Notes under the pieces: model-generated | Seen by the model: only the letters and a program-made list of their open reading frames with translations | The model's database searches: none | What the model was told of the DNA's origin: nothing | Program-made: the position numbers and the translations under genes | Shown: piece after piece, positions 1 to 6,420 of the stretch | Position numbering within the stretch: the stretch's first letter is position 1 | How the letters are laid out: each line of letters opens with the position of its first letter | Source of the DNA: an uncultured Brevibacterium sp. | GTDB taxonomy: Bacteria; Actinomycetota; Actinomycetes; Actinomycetales; Brevibacteriaceae | Length of the DNA: 8,468 nt | Reading direction: 5' to 3' | Assembly (NCBI GenBank): GCA_902489185.1 | Contig: CABTZC010000081.1 | Coordinates: 1 to 8,468, forward strand

Positions 1-2130
1 GCAGTGTCCGCAGGTATCGCAGATGTTATTGCGAGTTGGCCGGACGGTCTTCTTGAAGAGCTCAACAGTTTGAACTTTGAATCGGGACGGTCTGCGTACT
101 CACTTCTGTCACTTAAGAACATGAATGAGTGTATGGCGACTCGTGGATGCAACCTTCACGATGCACGTAAAGAAGTATTTGACGTAGACGATTCGTGGAG
201 GCCCACGCCACCTAAGATTCATGAGCCAGTGGGACATCCAACGGTAGACCGCGTTCTTCCAATCGTGCGCAGAACGATCATGGAAGCACACAGACGGTGG
301 GGCGTTCCGCGGTCGATACACATTGAGCACACACGATCGTCCCTACTGGGCCCTGCTGCGCGTACAGAGTATCAGCGCGAAGTGAACGCAAATCGCAGAG
401 CGCGTGAGCGCAGTATCGAGAGTCTGCGTGAACAAGGTGTCGCAGATCCGACAGTTGCAACTGTGCGGAGGTTTAGCGCAGTTCAACACCAGAACGGAGT
501 GTGTTTGTACTGCGGAAGTACTATCACCGCGAAGCCCGGCGACTCAGGGTGCGAGTTAGACCACGTCGTGCCTCGTTCGGGCGGCGGGTCGAGTAAGCGA
601 GAGAATCTCGTTGCGGTTTGTAGGCGATGCAACTCGGAAAAGGGAAACCTTCCGTTTGGTCTTTGGGCTGCGACGTCTACGCGACCAGAAGTTTCAGTGG
701 AAGCGGCTTTGGTGAGACTCGAGAACTTCAATTGGGAAAAGCGTGATCGCGTTGTCAAGAAGGGACTGATACGTCGGCTAAAGCAGACTTCTGAAGACGA
801 GCCAATAGACGAGCGGTCATTGGAGTCAACCGCCTACGCGGCTACCGAAATCCGTCGCAGACTGCAGTATTACTTTGAAGAAAATTGCGGTGCAAACGTG
901 CCACAGCCGGAGATTTTTGTGTTGCCTGGTGCCGTAACTCGAGAAGCTCGCAGAGCCGGAGGGTTCGATAGTCGAATCAAACTACGAGGTAAAGACGATA
1001 AAGATCGCTTTGATGCGCGTCATCATGCGCTTGACGCGGCGATCATGACGGTTGTTGATAGGAGCGTCGCCAGGACGCTTCAACAACGATCGGATCTGAA
1101 ATACTCAAACTTTTTGACGGGGGCAGAACCACGTTGGAAAGAGTTTAAAGGTGACTCGCCGGAGTCTCGGAAGAAGTTTGAGTGGTGGATCCAAACATCT
1201 AACCGGTTGGCCGACCTCGTATTTGACGCTATCGTGACTGACGCGATCCCCGTGATTTTTCCTCTGCGCTTGGGCACAAACCGTGGGCCTTTGCATAAAG
1301 ACACCGTCAGGTGTGCTGATTGGAAGCCAATCGCAGAAGAATGGTCGGAGAAAGAGATCGAACGTATTGTTTCGCCTGACGTACATGCGGCCGTGACTGA
1401 AACAATAGGTCTGAAGGGTGGAAAAGTTTCTGCTAATTCCGCTGCCAATGTAATCCTTCAAAATGGCAAGTTCGGTGAAAAAGTTGCACTGGCACGAAGC
1501 TCTGCCGCATGTATCCAAGTCAACGGTGGTGTGGTTGAAATCGGGGAATCGATACACCACGCGCGCTTGTTTGCCTGGCGTGGACGACGCGGTGCAATTG
1601 AATTGGGAATGGTGCGTGTCTTTACCGCCGAACTCCCATATATCCTCAAAAACTCCACACATGGGGATGTGTTCACCGCCGAAATACCCGCGTCGACATT
1701 TTCGTTTAGAAACACTCCGGCTACCCTACGTAAGAAACTACTCGCTGGTGAGGCGACTAGTGTTGGGTGGATTACGCAGAATGATGAAATCGAAATCGCT
1801 GTAGATGAGTTTACGTGCGGTGACAACTCTTTCGCGAAGTTTCTCACTGAAATTCCCGAGAAGCGGTGGCGTGTTGATGGGTTCTATGACAACAGACGCC
1901 TGCGCATACGACCCGCTTATTTGTCTGCTGAAGGATTGACCGATAGTCACCCTCAAGTAGTCCACGAAACGCTTGAGAAAGGGCAACATGTGAACGCGGG
2001 ATTACTGCTTGGAGGATCGATGACCTTCATTATTAGGCGAACTGCGCTGGGTTCTCCTCGGTGGAAATCAGATAAAAGTGGATTACCAGTCAGTTTTTCT
2101 CCGTTGAAACTTGCCGAAGAAGCGTTGTAA
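1..2130 (+). CDS. cas9: CRISPR-associated endonuclease Cas9 (type II-C-like), 5'-truncated by window edge
   Basis: RNA-guided DNA endonuclease of a type II CRISPR system. The frame is open from base 1, so the N-terminal part (RuvC-I, bridge helix and most of the recognition lobe) lies outside the window; the GTG at base 4 is not a real start. Counting residues from base 4, the visible order is: RuvC-II 'SIHIEHTRS' with acidic E108; an HNH domain at about 158-215 with 'CELDHVVPRSGGG' (H187 is the likely catalytic base), N201, and two zinc-ligand pairs, C167/C170 and C206/C209; then RuvC-III 'DARHHALDAAIMTVV' at about 337-351, with His and Asp in place. Residues ~360-708 should hold the wedge and PAM-interacting parts, where I recognise no motif. 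All visible nuclease residues are intact, so the enzyme is probably active. The 'IHIEH' and CxxC HNH pattern is that of actinobacterial Cas9s. It ends with TAA, 5 nt before cas1. Confidence 0.96.
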   Translation, partial: AVSAGIADVIASWPDGLLEELNSLNFESGRSAYSLLSLKNMNECMATRGCNLHDARKEVFDVDDSWRPTPPKIHEPVGHPTVDRVLPIVRRTIMEAHRRWGVPRSIHIEHTRSSLLGPAARTEYQREVNANRRARERSIESLREQGVADPTVATVRRFSAVQHQNGVCLYCGSTITAKPGDSGCELDHVVPRSGGGSSKRENLVAVCRRCNSEKGNLPFGLWAATSTRPEVSVEAALVRLENFNWEKRDRVVKKGLIRRLKQTSEDEPIDERSLESTAYAATEIRRRLQYYFEENCGANVPQPEIFVLPGAVTREARRAGGFDSRIKLRGKDDKDRFDARHHALDAAIMTVVDRSVARTLQQRSDLKYSNFLTGAEPRWKEFKGDSPESRKKFEWWIQTSNRLADLVFDAIVTDAIPVIFPLRLGTNRGPLHKDTVRCADWKPIAEEWSEKEIERIVSPDVHAAVTETIGLKGGKVSANSAANVILQNGKFGEKVALARSSAACIQVNGGVVEIGESIHHARLFAWRGRRGAIELGMVRVFTAELPYILKNSTHGDVFTAEIPASTFSFRNTPATLRKKLLAGEATSVGWITQNDEIEIAVDEFTCGDNSFAKFLTEIPEKRWRVDGFYDNRRLRIRPAYLSAEGLTDSHPQVVHETLEKGQHVNAGLLLGGSMTFIIRRTALGSPRWKSDKSGLPVSFSPLKLAEEAL

Positions 2131-2135
2131 CGGTC

Positions 2136-3017
2136 GTGAAGTGGCAGATCGTTGACCTTCTCGATTTTGAAGGTGAGATTCATGCAGTTCGCGGTGGTCT
2201 GCTGATAAACGAAACGTGTGTTCCGTTACAAGATGTTGGAACCGTTTTGCTTGGAAGCAAATGTCGTTGGGGGTACGGTCTCGTCAGCCACGCAGCGAAA
2301 TTCGATGTAGCTGTTCTCGTGTGTGACTGGCGTCTGGTGCCAATCTCGGTGTTGCTTCATTGGTCCAACAACACGCGCGTTGGCGCCCGCCAAAGAGCGC
2401 AGGCAAACTTAAGCGTTCCAAAACAGAAGCAAGCGTGGAAAGCTCTTGTAGAGACCAAGATCCGGAACCAAGCTCAGTGTTTGAAGTTTGCGCAAGGTCT
2501 AGATGTACCCCGACTGCGTGAACTCGCACGAATGGTCAGGTCAGGCGATCCTTCTAACTGTGAGGCGCAAGCGGCGTTAGTCTACTGGGGACAGATATAT
2601 GGTAGTGAGTTCCGCCGAGTCCAGGAGATGGAAGACGCCACCAACTCGTTTTTGAACTACGGGTACACGATTCTGAGGGGAGTCGTAGTTCGGTCGATAG
2701 TAAGTCATGGACTCTGGCCGGCGTTGGGTGTATTTCACCGACATCGAGCAAACGAGTTTGCTTTAGCTGACGATCTTGTTGAACCGTTTAGGCCGTGTGT
2801 GGACTTGCTTGTGCATCAGCTGATTCAGATGGGCTCAACAGAAGTAGACAAGTCTGTTCGCAGAAAGCTGGCATCTGTAGGACAACAACGCTATGGGGCT
2901 TCAGGCGAGACCGTTGCGACTGCAATCGATGATCTATGTAGTCGGTATGCAAACTACGTTGAGGGAGACGGTGTTCGGTTTACTGTCTCACGCTGGAGCC
3001 CGGATACGAATGGCTGA
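2136..3017 (+). CDS. cas1: CRISPR integrase Cas1
   Basis: Metal-dependent integrase that, with Cas2, inserts new spacers into the array. It has 293 residues, the normal length for type II Cas1. The N-terminal beta domain (about 1-75) is followed by the helical catalytic domain. 'NCEAQAALVYWGQIYG' supplies E143, and 'GVFHRHRANEFALADDLVEPFRP' supplies H201 and E216, matching the E-H-E active site of type II Cas1. The usual pattern is G-I-H-H; here the first His is replaced by Phe (200) while the presumed catalytic second His is kept. The start is GTG, 5 nt after the cas9 stop. No strong ribosome site is visible (a GAAGAAG lies ~12-18 nt upstream), so translation may depend on coupling with cas9. 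The 3' end overlaps cas2 by 8 nt. Confidence 0.97.
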   Translation: MKWQIVDLLDFEGEIHAVRGGLLINETCVPLQDVGTVLLGSKCRWGYGLVSHAAKFDVAVLVCDWRLVPISVLLHWSNNTRVGARQRAQANLSVPKQKQAWKALVETKIRNQAQCLKFAQGLDVPRLRELARMVRSGDPSNCEAQAALVYWGQIYGSEFRRVQEMEDATNSFLNYGYTILRGVVVRSIVSHGLWPALGVFHRHRANEFALADDLVEPFRPCVDLLVHQLIQMGSTEVDKSVRRKLASVGQQRYGASGETVATAIDDLCSRYANYVEGDGVRFTVSRWSPDTNG

Positions 3018-3330
3018 TCCGATGTGGCTCATGGTGATGTTCGACTTCCCGACGAAACGTAAGGAAGAACAACGTGCTGCCAATCAATATCGGAACCTTC
3101 TAAAGGACGAAGGCTTTGACCGTATCCAACTCAGCGTGTATGTGAAGTACTTCGTGAACTCCACCGGAACGTCTAGGGTCATCGGTCGACTCACTCGAAA
3201 GATTCCAGCAAAAGGGTTAGTGCGAATTCTAAAGATCTCGGATCCTACATGGTCGTCGATGCTGCGCTTCGACAACACATACGAAGAACCGCCAGAAACT
3301 AAACCGGAGCAGTTGCTCCTGTTCGGTTAA
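3010..3330 (+). CDS. cas2: CRISPR-associated protein Cas2
   Basis: Small ferredoxin-like dimer that bridges the Cas1 dimers in the spacer-integration complex. I take the ATG at 3010, giving 106 residues, because it places the canonical first strand 'MWLMVMFDFPTK' (Asp12) at the N-terminus, overlaps the end of cas1 by 8 nt, and has a GGAG 11 nt upstream (2995-2998). The frame is open further upstream (ATG at 2893), but those residues lie inside cas1 and are not Cas2-like. The C-terminal 'EEPPETKPEQLLLFG' tail is typical of type II Cas2. No csn2 or cas4 follows, as expected for subtype II-C. Only 22 nt separate its stop from a CRISPR repeat, and I see no terminator there. Confidence 0.96.
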   Translation: MADPMWLMVMFDFPTKRKEEQRAANQYRNLLKDEGFDRIQLSVYVKYFVNSTGTSRVIGRLTRKIPAKGLVRILKISDPTWSSMLRFDNTYEEPPETKPEQLLLFG

Positions 3331-3352
3331 AGGGCGTCGTGGATTCAGCGTT

Positions 3353-3388
3353 GTTGGGAATCGTCACTACTCATTCCAGATAGACTTG
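3353..3388. CRISPR. Solitary degenerate CRISPR repeat next to cas2
   Basis: A complete 36-bp repeat unit, beginning GTTGGGAATCGTCACTAC and ending CAGATAGACTTG. It is in the same orientation as the array repeats at 8367 and 8431 and differs from them at two positions (repeat positions 19 and 23, both C to T). No second repeat follows within one repeat-spacer period; birA-like coding sequence begins almost immediately. Substitutions in one repeat are typical of the oldest (trailer) end of an array, so this may be the terminal repeat left beside cas2. Confidence 0.93.
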
Positions 3389-3389
3389 G

Positions 3390-3519
3390 GCAACGACCCC
3401 CCCGGCGCGCCAGCGGCCAGTAGCTCCGTGTTCGTCGACTCCGACACCTCCACGTGCCGGACCTCCGACCAGTACTCCGCCACCGCCGACTGAATCCGCG
3501 CCACGTCCTGAACAGTCAT
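3390..3519 (-). pseudogene. birA: Truncated biotin-protein ligase (BirA) N-terminus
   Basis: Reading the - strand from the ATG at 3519 gives about 42 residues containing 'EVRHVEVSESTNTELLAAGAPGGS'. This matches the start of the biotin-protein ligase catalytic domain, where an 'ESTN' segment is followed by a 'GAP-GG' turn. The match ends at about 3393-3397, just where the CRISPR repeat begins. The next expected segment, the biotin/ATP-binding 'AGRGR' loop, and the rest of the ~250-residue enzyme are missing. The fragment has no helix-turn-helix, as in actinobacterial BirA, which usually lacks the repressor domain. It cannot be functional, and an intact copy is expected elsewhere because the enzyme is normally essential. 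The identification rests on a short segment. Confidence 0.66.
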
Positions 3520-3555
3520 GCCATCAAGTGTGGAAGCGGACTTTCACTGGGCAAC

Positions 3556-4017
3556 ATGTCAGGCATAAAGCTTTACACTATCGGCTGCTCGAAGAAGAAC
3601 GCGGAGGAATTCTTTGATCTGCCGCGCGCCAACAACGAAAGCGTGTCGTAGACATTCCGCGCGATCACACAAACCAACTCGCTGGTTTTTACTAAGAAAG
3701 ACGACCTCGCCTGGTTCCTGGACGTCATCGCGGGCATGGACTACCAGCACGTGCTGGAACTCACGCCGAGCGAGGAACTCATGCACGCCTAGCGGAAAGA
3801 AGGCCTCCCGTTCGATGGATGCGCGGAGCAGCTCCGCGTACAATTCGACCAACGCGAAATACCCACAAAATCGTCCTTCGACCGCGCCCCTCGCCTGTGT
3901 TCCGAAACTGACTCGTCAACCCGCCACCGGCTCATCGCCACACAGTACCTTGCCGAAAACAATGCCCCGGACGAAAAACGTCTTGAGACGATTCATCCGG
4001 GGCGTAACGCCGTCTAG
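3556..4017 (+). pseudogene. DUF488 family protein, inactivated by in-frame stops
   Basis: One frame from the ATG at 3556 to the TAG at 4015-4017 spells about 153 codons that follow the DUF488 family throughout: 'IKLYTIGCSKKNAEEFFDL' at the start, 'FTKKDDLAWFLDVIAGMDYQHVLELTPSEELMHA' in the middle, and 'LCSETDSSTRHRLIATQYLAEN' near the end. Two in-frame stops interrupt it: TAG at 3649-3651, and TAG at 3790-3792 where the family normally has Tyr ('AYRK'). The family's C-terminal 'CHR' motif reads 'RHR', a missing Cys. There is no length-changing frameshift, so this is decay by point mutation. DUF488 proteins are of unknown function. The gene diverges from the birA remnant (36 nt apart) and converges on the aidB-like gene, with 5 nt between the stops. 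Confidence 0.85.
3953..4003 (-). terminator. Likely intrinsic terminator of the tetR-aidB operon
   Basis: Arms 3964-3975 and 3992-4003 are complementary over 12 positions. On the - strand the single non-Watson-Crick position is a U-G pair; on the + strand it is a C-A mismatch, which favours function on the - strand. A second hairpin (CGTCT/AGACG, 3979-3990) is nested inside. On the - strand the GC-rich stem is followed by ATTGTTTT. It lies about 20 nt beyond the aidB-like stop codon, within the tail of the DUF488 pseudogene. Confidence 0.68.
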
Positions 4018-4022
4018 CTTTA

Positions 4023-5699
4023 CTAGGCGCGTTCTAACAGTGCACGGACATGTTCTTTCGAGGTGAGAGTGCCGTACTCAATTCCGCGAGAGCTCCGATC
4101 AATCCGACCCGATAGGAAGGCTTCAGTCACCTGTTCAGGGGCGTGTTCAAGGAGAATCTGTGCTTGGAGAGCAAGGGCGAACTCTTCGACGATCGTCCTC
4201 GCCCGGTGCTCAGCCGAGGAGGGATCGGTGGTGATCTCGTGCAAGGTCTTTTTCACCCTGTCCAACTGGGCATCGTATAGGTTGTCGCGCCCCCTAGAAG
4301 CTTCCAGCTCTGCCAAGAATGCCTCTCCCGATTGCGGGTGGCGCGCAAGCGCGCGAAGGACATCAAGCGCGATGACATTGCCAGAGCCTTCCCACACCGC
4401 AAGGACCGGTGCCTCGCGGTACCGCCGTGCGAGCGGGAACAGCTCGGTGTAGCCATTGCCGCCCAAGCACTCAAGGGATTCATATGCATGGTGCGGTCCC
4501 CGCTTGCACACCCAATACTTGGATACTGCAGTGGCGAGACGGCGGAAGTCGAGTTCGGATCCTTCCTCAGCATCATGCGCCGCCGCCAAACGCATTGCAG
4601 TCCACGTTGCAGCTTCCGACTCAAGATGGAGATCGGCGATGACATTACGCATTGCGGGCTGATCGATGAGTGTTTTACCGAAAGCACTTCGATGCTTTGC
4701 GTGCCATACAGCCTCAGCGACGCCTTGTCGCATTCCCGCTGCAGCGCCGATAACACAGTCCAGGCGAGTGCGATTAACCATTTCAATGATGGTTTTAACC
4801 CCTCGACCAACGTCACCGACCAGCCAGCCGATAGCACCATCCAATTCAATCTCGGAGGAAGCATTCGACTTGTTTCCAAGCTTGTCCTTCAAACGCTGGA
4901 TGAAGAACGCATTGCGAGTCCCGCCCGGCAGAATTCGCGGCACCAAAAAACAGCTAGGAGTACGGGAAGGATCGTTTTCGTCGCTAGCTAAGACAAGGAA
5001 AGCATCGGACTGCGGTGCTGAACAGAACCACTTATGGCCAGTCAACGTCCAAGTTCCGTCGCCATTGTCTTTCGCTCGCGTGGTGTTAGCCCTGACGTCA
5101 GAGCCACCCTGCTTTTCGGTCATCGCCATACCGAAGATGACTCCTGCCTTCGTTGCCGGATCACGAATCTCGGGGTCGTATTCTGTCGCGAGCAACCGCG
5201 GCTCCCATTGAGCGTAAAGCTCTGGGGACTTACGCAACGCAGGAACGACTGCATGTGTCATTGAGATTGGACACGAGTGTCCGGGCTCAATCTGGGCTGC
5301 GAGATAGAACCCAGCAGCCCGCATGACATTGGCACCTGGCTTGGGATCTGCCCACATGGACGTGTGTAATCCCCACTCGACCGATTTGCCCATGATGTTG
5401 TGGTAGGCGGGGTGAAACTCAACCTCGTCTACTCGGTTACCCCAACGGTCATGCGAAATGTGCCGTGGCGTCAAGGTATTGGCAAGATCAGCATCGCGCT
5501 GATAATGAGCACCTCCAACGTGGGCGCCAATCTCATTGAGTTTCGCCTCTGATTCACCTGGCGCAAACTCTGCCACCGCCTCACGTAGAGCGACATTGAG
5601 CGTGTACTCGTTGAGATCAACTCGGGGTTCGGATTGGTTAAAAACCTCATGGGTCCCATGAGGGGATGGACGCACGCCAATCTGGTCTGGGTGACTCAT
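4023..5699 (-). CDS. AidB-like acyl-CoA dehydrogenase
   Basis: FAD-dependent acyl-CoA dehydrogenase of the AidB branch, 558 residues (E. coli AidB is of similar length). Family signatures in order: 'GMAMTEKQGGSDVRANTT' (190-207) and 'GHKWFCSAPQSDAFLVLA' (221-238) of the flavin/substrate region; 'VCKRGP' (397-402); 'LECLGGNGYTE' (409-419); and 'YREAPVLAVWEGSGNVIALDVLR' (427-449), which holds the glutamate expected to act as catalytic base. E. coli AidB is an alkylation-stress protein, but many actinobacterial homologues sit beside acyl-CoA ligases and probably act in acid catabolism, as the divergent ligase suggests here. I chose the ATG at 5699 because its ATGA overlaps the tetR stop and GGAGA lies ~8 nt upstream; the frame extends 13 codons further, but only inside tetR. 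Cytosolic: no signal peptide or membrane segment. The substrate is unknown. Confidence 0.93.
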   Translation of the reverse strand: MSHPDQIGVRPSPHGTHEVFNQSEPRVDLNEYTLNVALREAVAEFAPGESEAKLNEIGAHVGGAHYQRDADLANTLTPRHISHDRWGNRVDEVEFHPAYHNIMGKSVEWGLHTSMWADPKPGANVMRAAGFYLAAQIEPGHSCPISMTHAVVPALRKSPELYAQWEPRLLATEYDPEIRDPATKAGVIFGMAMTEKQGGSDVRANTTRAKDNGDGTWTLTGHKWFCSAPQSDAFLVLASDENDPSRTPSCFLVPRILPGGTRNAFFIQRLKDKLGNKSNASSEIELDGAIGWLVGDVGRGVKTIIEMVNRTRLDCVIGAAAGMRQGVAEAVWHAKHRSAFGKTLIDQPAMRNVIADLHLESEAATWTAMRLAAAHDAEEGSELDFRRLATAVSKYWVCKRGPHHAYESLECLGGNGYTELFPLARRYREAPVLAVWEGSGNVIALDVLRALARHPQSGEAFLAELEASRGRDNLYDAQLDRVKKTLHEITTDPSSAEHRARTIVEEFALALQAQILLEHAPEQVTEAFLSGRIDRSSRGIEYGTLTSKEHVRALLERA

Positions 5700-6328
5700 G
5701 TGTGGTTCTCCGTTTCTGCACCGATCGCCCGCAAGCAAAAATGCCCGATATGGGTGATCATCTTGGTCATGTGGGTGTCGTTTTTCGGTTCAGCTTGAGG
5801 CGGAGCTAGTCGACCCATGAGCGATTCTGCGATGGCACCAACTAAAGCTCTTGCACTCAAATCTGAGTCCTGAAGGGGAATTTCACCGCCTTCAACCCCA
5901 TTTCTGATCACATCCGCCAACAGCTCGTGATACTTGGAGCGATATACCAATCGTTCCTGTTCCACGAACGGATTCACTGGCTCAAAAAGAAGGGCTTCAG
6001 CAAGGTTTCGGGAACGCAAAGCTCGTGAAGAAAAGACATCTACCAGAGACAGAATTTGATTCCGGACAGATTGTTCACCACGAACCGCGTCCTCCACTGC
6101 GAGGAATTCAACCGTGGCAACTTTACGGAAGACCTCGGAGTGTAACTCTTCAAGCGATCCGTAAAACCGATAAATCGTTCCTGTCGCGATTCCAGCCGCT
6201 TCGGCCACATTCCTAGCGGTGGCACCGGCAAAGCCTGAATCCGCAACAAGGCGAGTAGCCGTTGCGAGAATATTCGCTTTCGTGCGCGCAGCTTTCGGAC
6301 CTAACCGTCCAGTAGATGGTTTATTCAC
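5696..6328 (-). CDS. TetR/AcrR family transcriptional regulator
   Basis: One-domain repressor type of 210 residues. The N-terminal DNA-binding domain reads 'RTKANILATATRLVADSGFAGATARNVAEAAGIATGTIYRFYGSLEELHSEVF' (about 15-67), with the helix-turn-helix at ~41-62 ('VAEAAGIATGTIYRFYGSLEEL'). The C-terminal helical part should bind the ligand. I chose GTG at 6328, which has GGGAAG upstream at about the right distance. Longer starts would run through the 28-bp palindrome at 6357-6384 and add residues foreign to the family. The stop overlaps the aidB-like ATG, so the two are co-translated. The gene probably represses itself, the dehydrogenase and the divergent ligase, and is released by an acyl-CoA made by the ligase. 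The ligand is inferred from context only. Confidence 0.92.
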   Translation of the reverse strand: MNKPSTGRLGPKAARTKANILATATRLVADSGFAGATARNVAEAAGIATGTIYRFYGSLEELHSEVFRKVATVEFLAVEDAVRGEQSVRNQILSLVDVFSSRALRSRNLAEALLFEPVNPFVEQERLVYRSKYHELLADVIRNGVEGGEIPLQDSDLSARALVGAIAESLMGRLAPPQAEPKNDTHMTKMITHIGHFCLRAIGAETENHT

Positions 6329-6356
6329 AAAATATTCTTCCCAAAACTTCTTCCGA

Positions 6357-6384
6357 CAATAAGTGAACTGTGGTTCACTTATTG
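6357..6384. promoter_or_regulatory. Probable TetR operator (28-bp palindrome)
   Basis: Perfect inverted repeat with 12-bp arms, CAATAAGTGAAC and GTTCACTTATTG, separated by TGTG. It sits in the 92-bp gap between the divergent tetR (start 6328) and ligase (start 6421) genes, the standard place for a TetR-family autoregulatory site. It is centred 42 bp from the regulator's start and 50 bp from the ligase's, so one bound dimer pair could block both promoters. I cannot assign -35 and -10 boxes with confidence. Confidence 0.85.
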
Positions 6385-6420
6385 GAATGGTAGCCCACCT
6401 ACTCATCACAAGGAAGTGAA

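Noticed and set aside
1105..1662. 185-residue - strand reading frame opposite cas9.
   Set aside because: It is a shadow of the Cas9 frame with no family features and no plausible ribosome site.
2893..3009. N-terminal extension of cas2 from an upstream ATG.
   Set aside because: The extra 39 residues are an out-of-frame reading of the cas1 C-terminus; the canonical Cas2 first strand begins right after the ATG at 3010.
3614..4066. 150-residue + strand reading frame overlapping the DUF488 region.
   Set aside because: Its low-complexity Ser/Thr/Arg-rich product is the shifted shadow of the DUF488 pseudogene, whose own frame has clear family similarity.
4332..4991. Several + strand reading frames of 129-219 residues opposite the aidB-like gene.
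   Set aside because: They lie wholly antisense to a well-supported AidB-like protein and have no recognisable domain.
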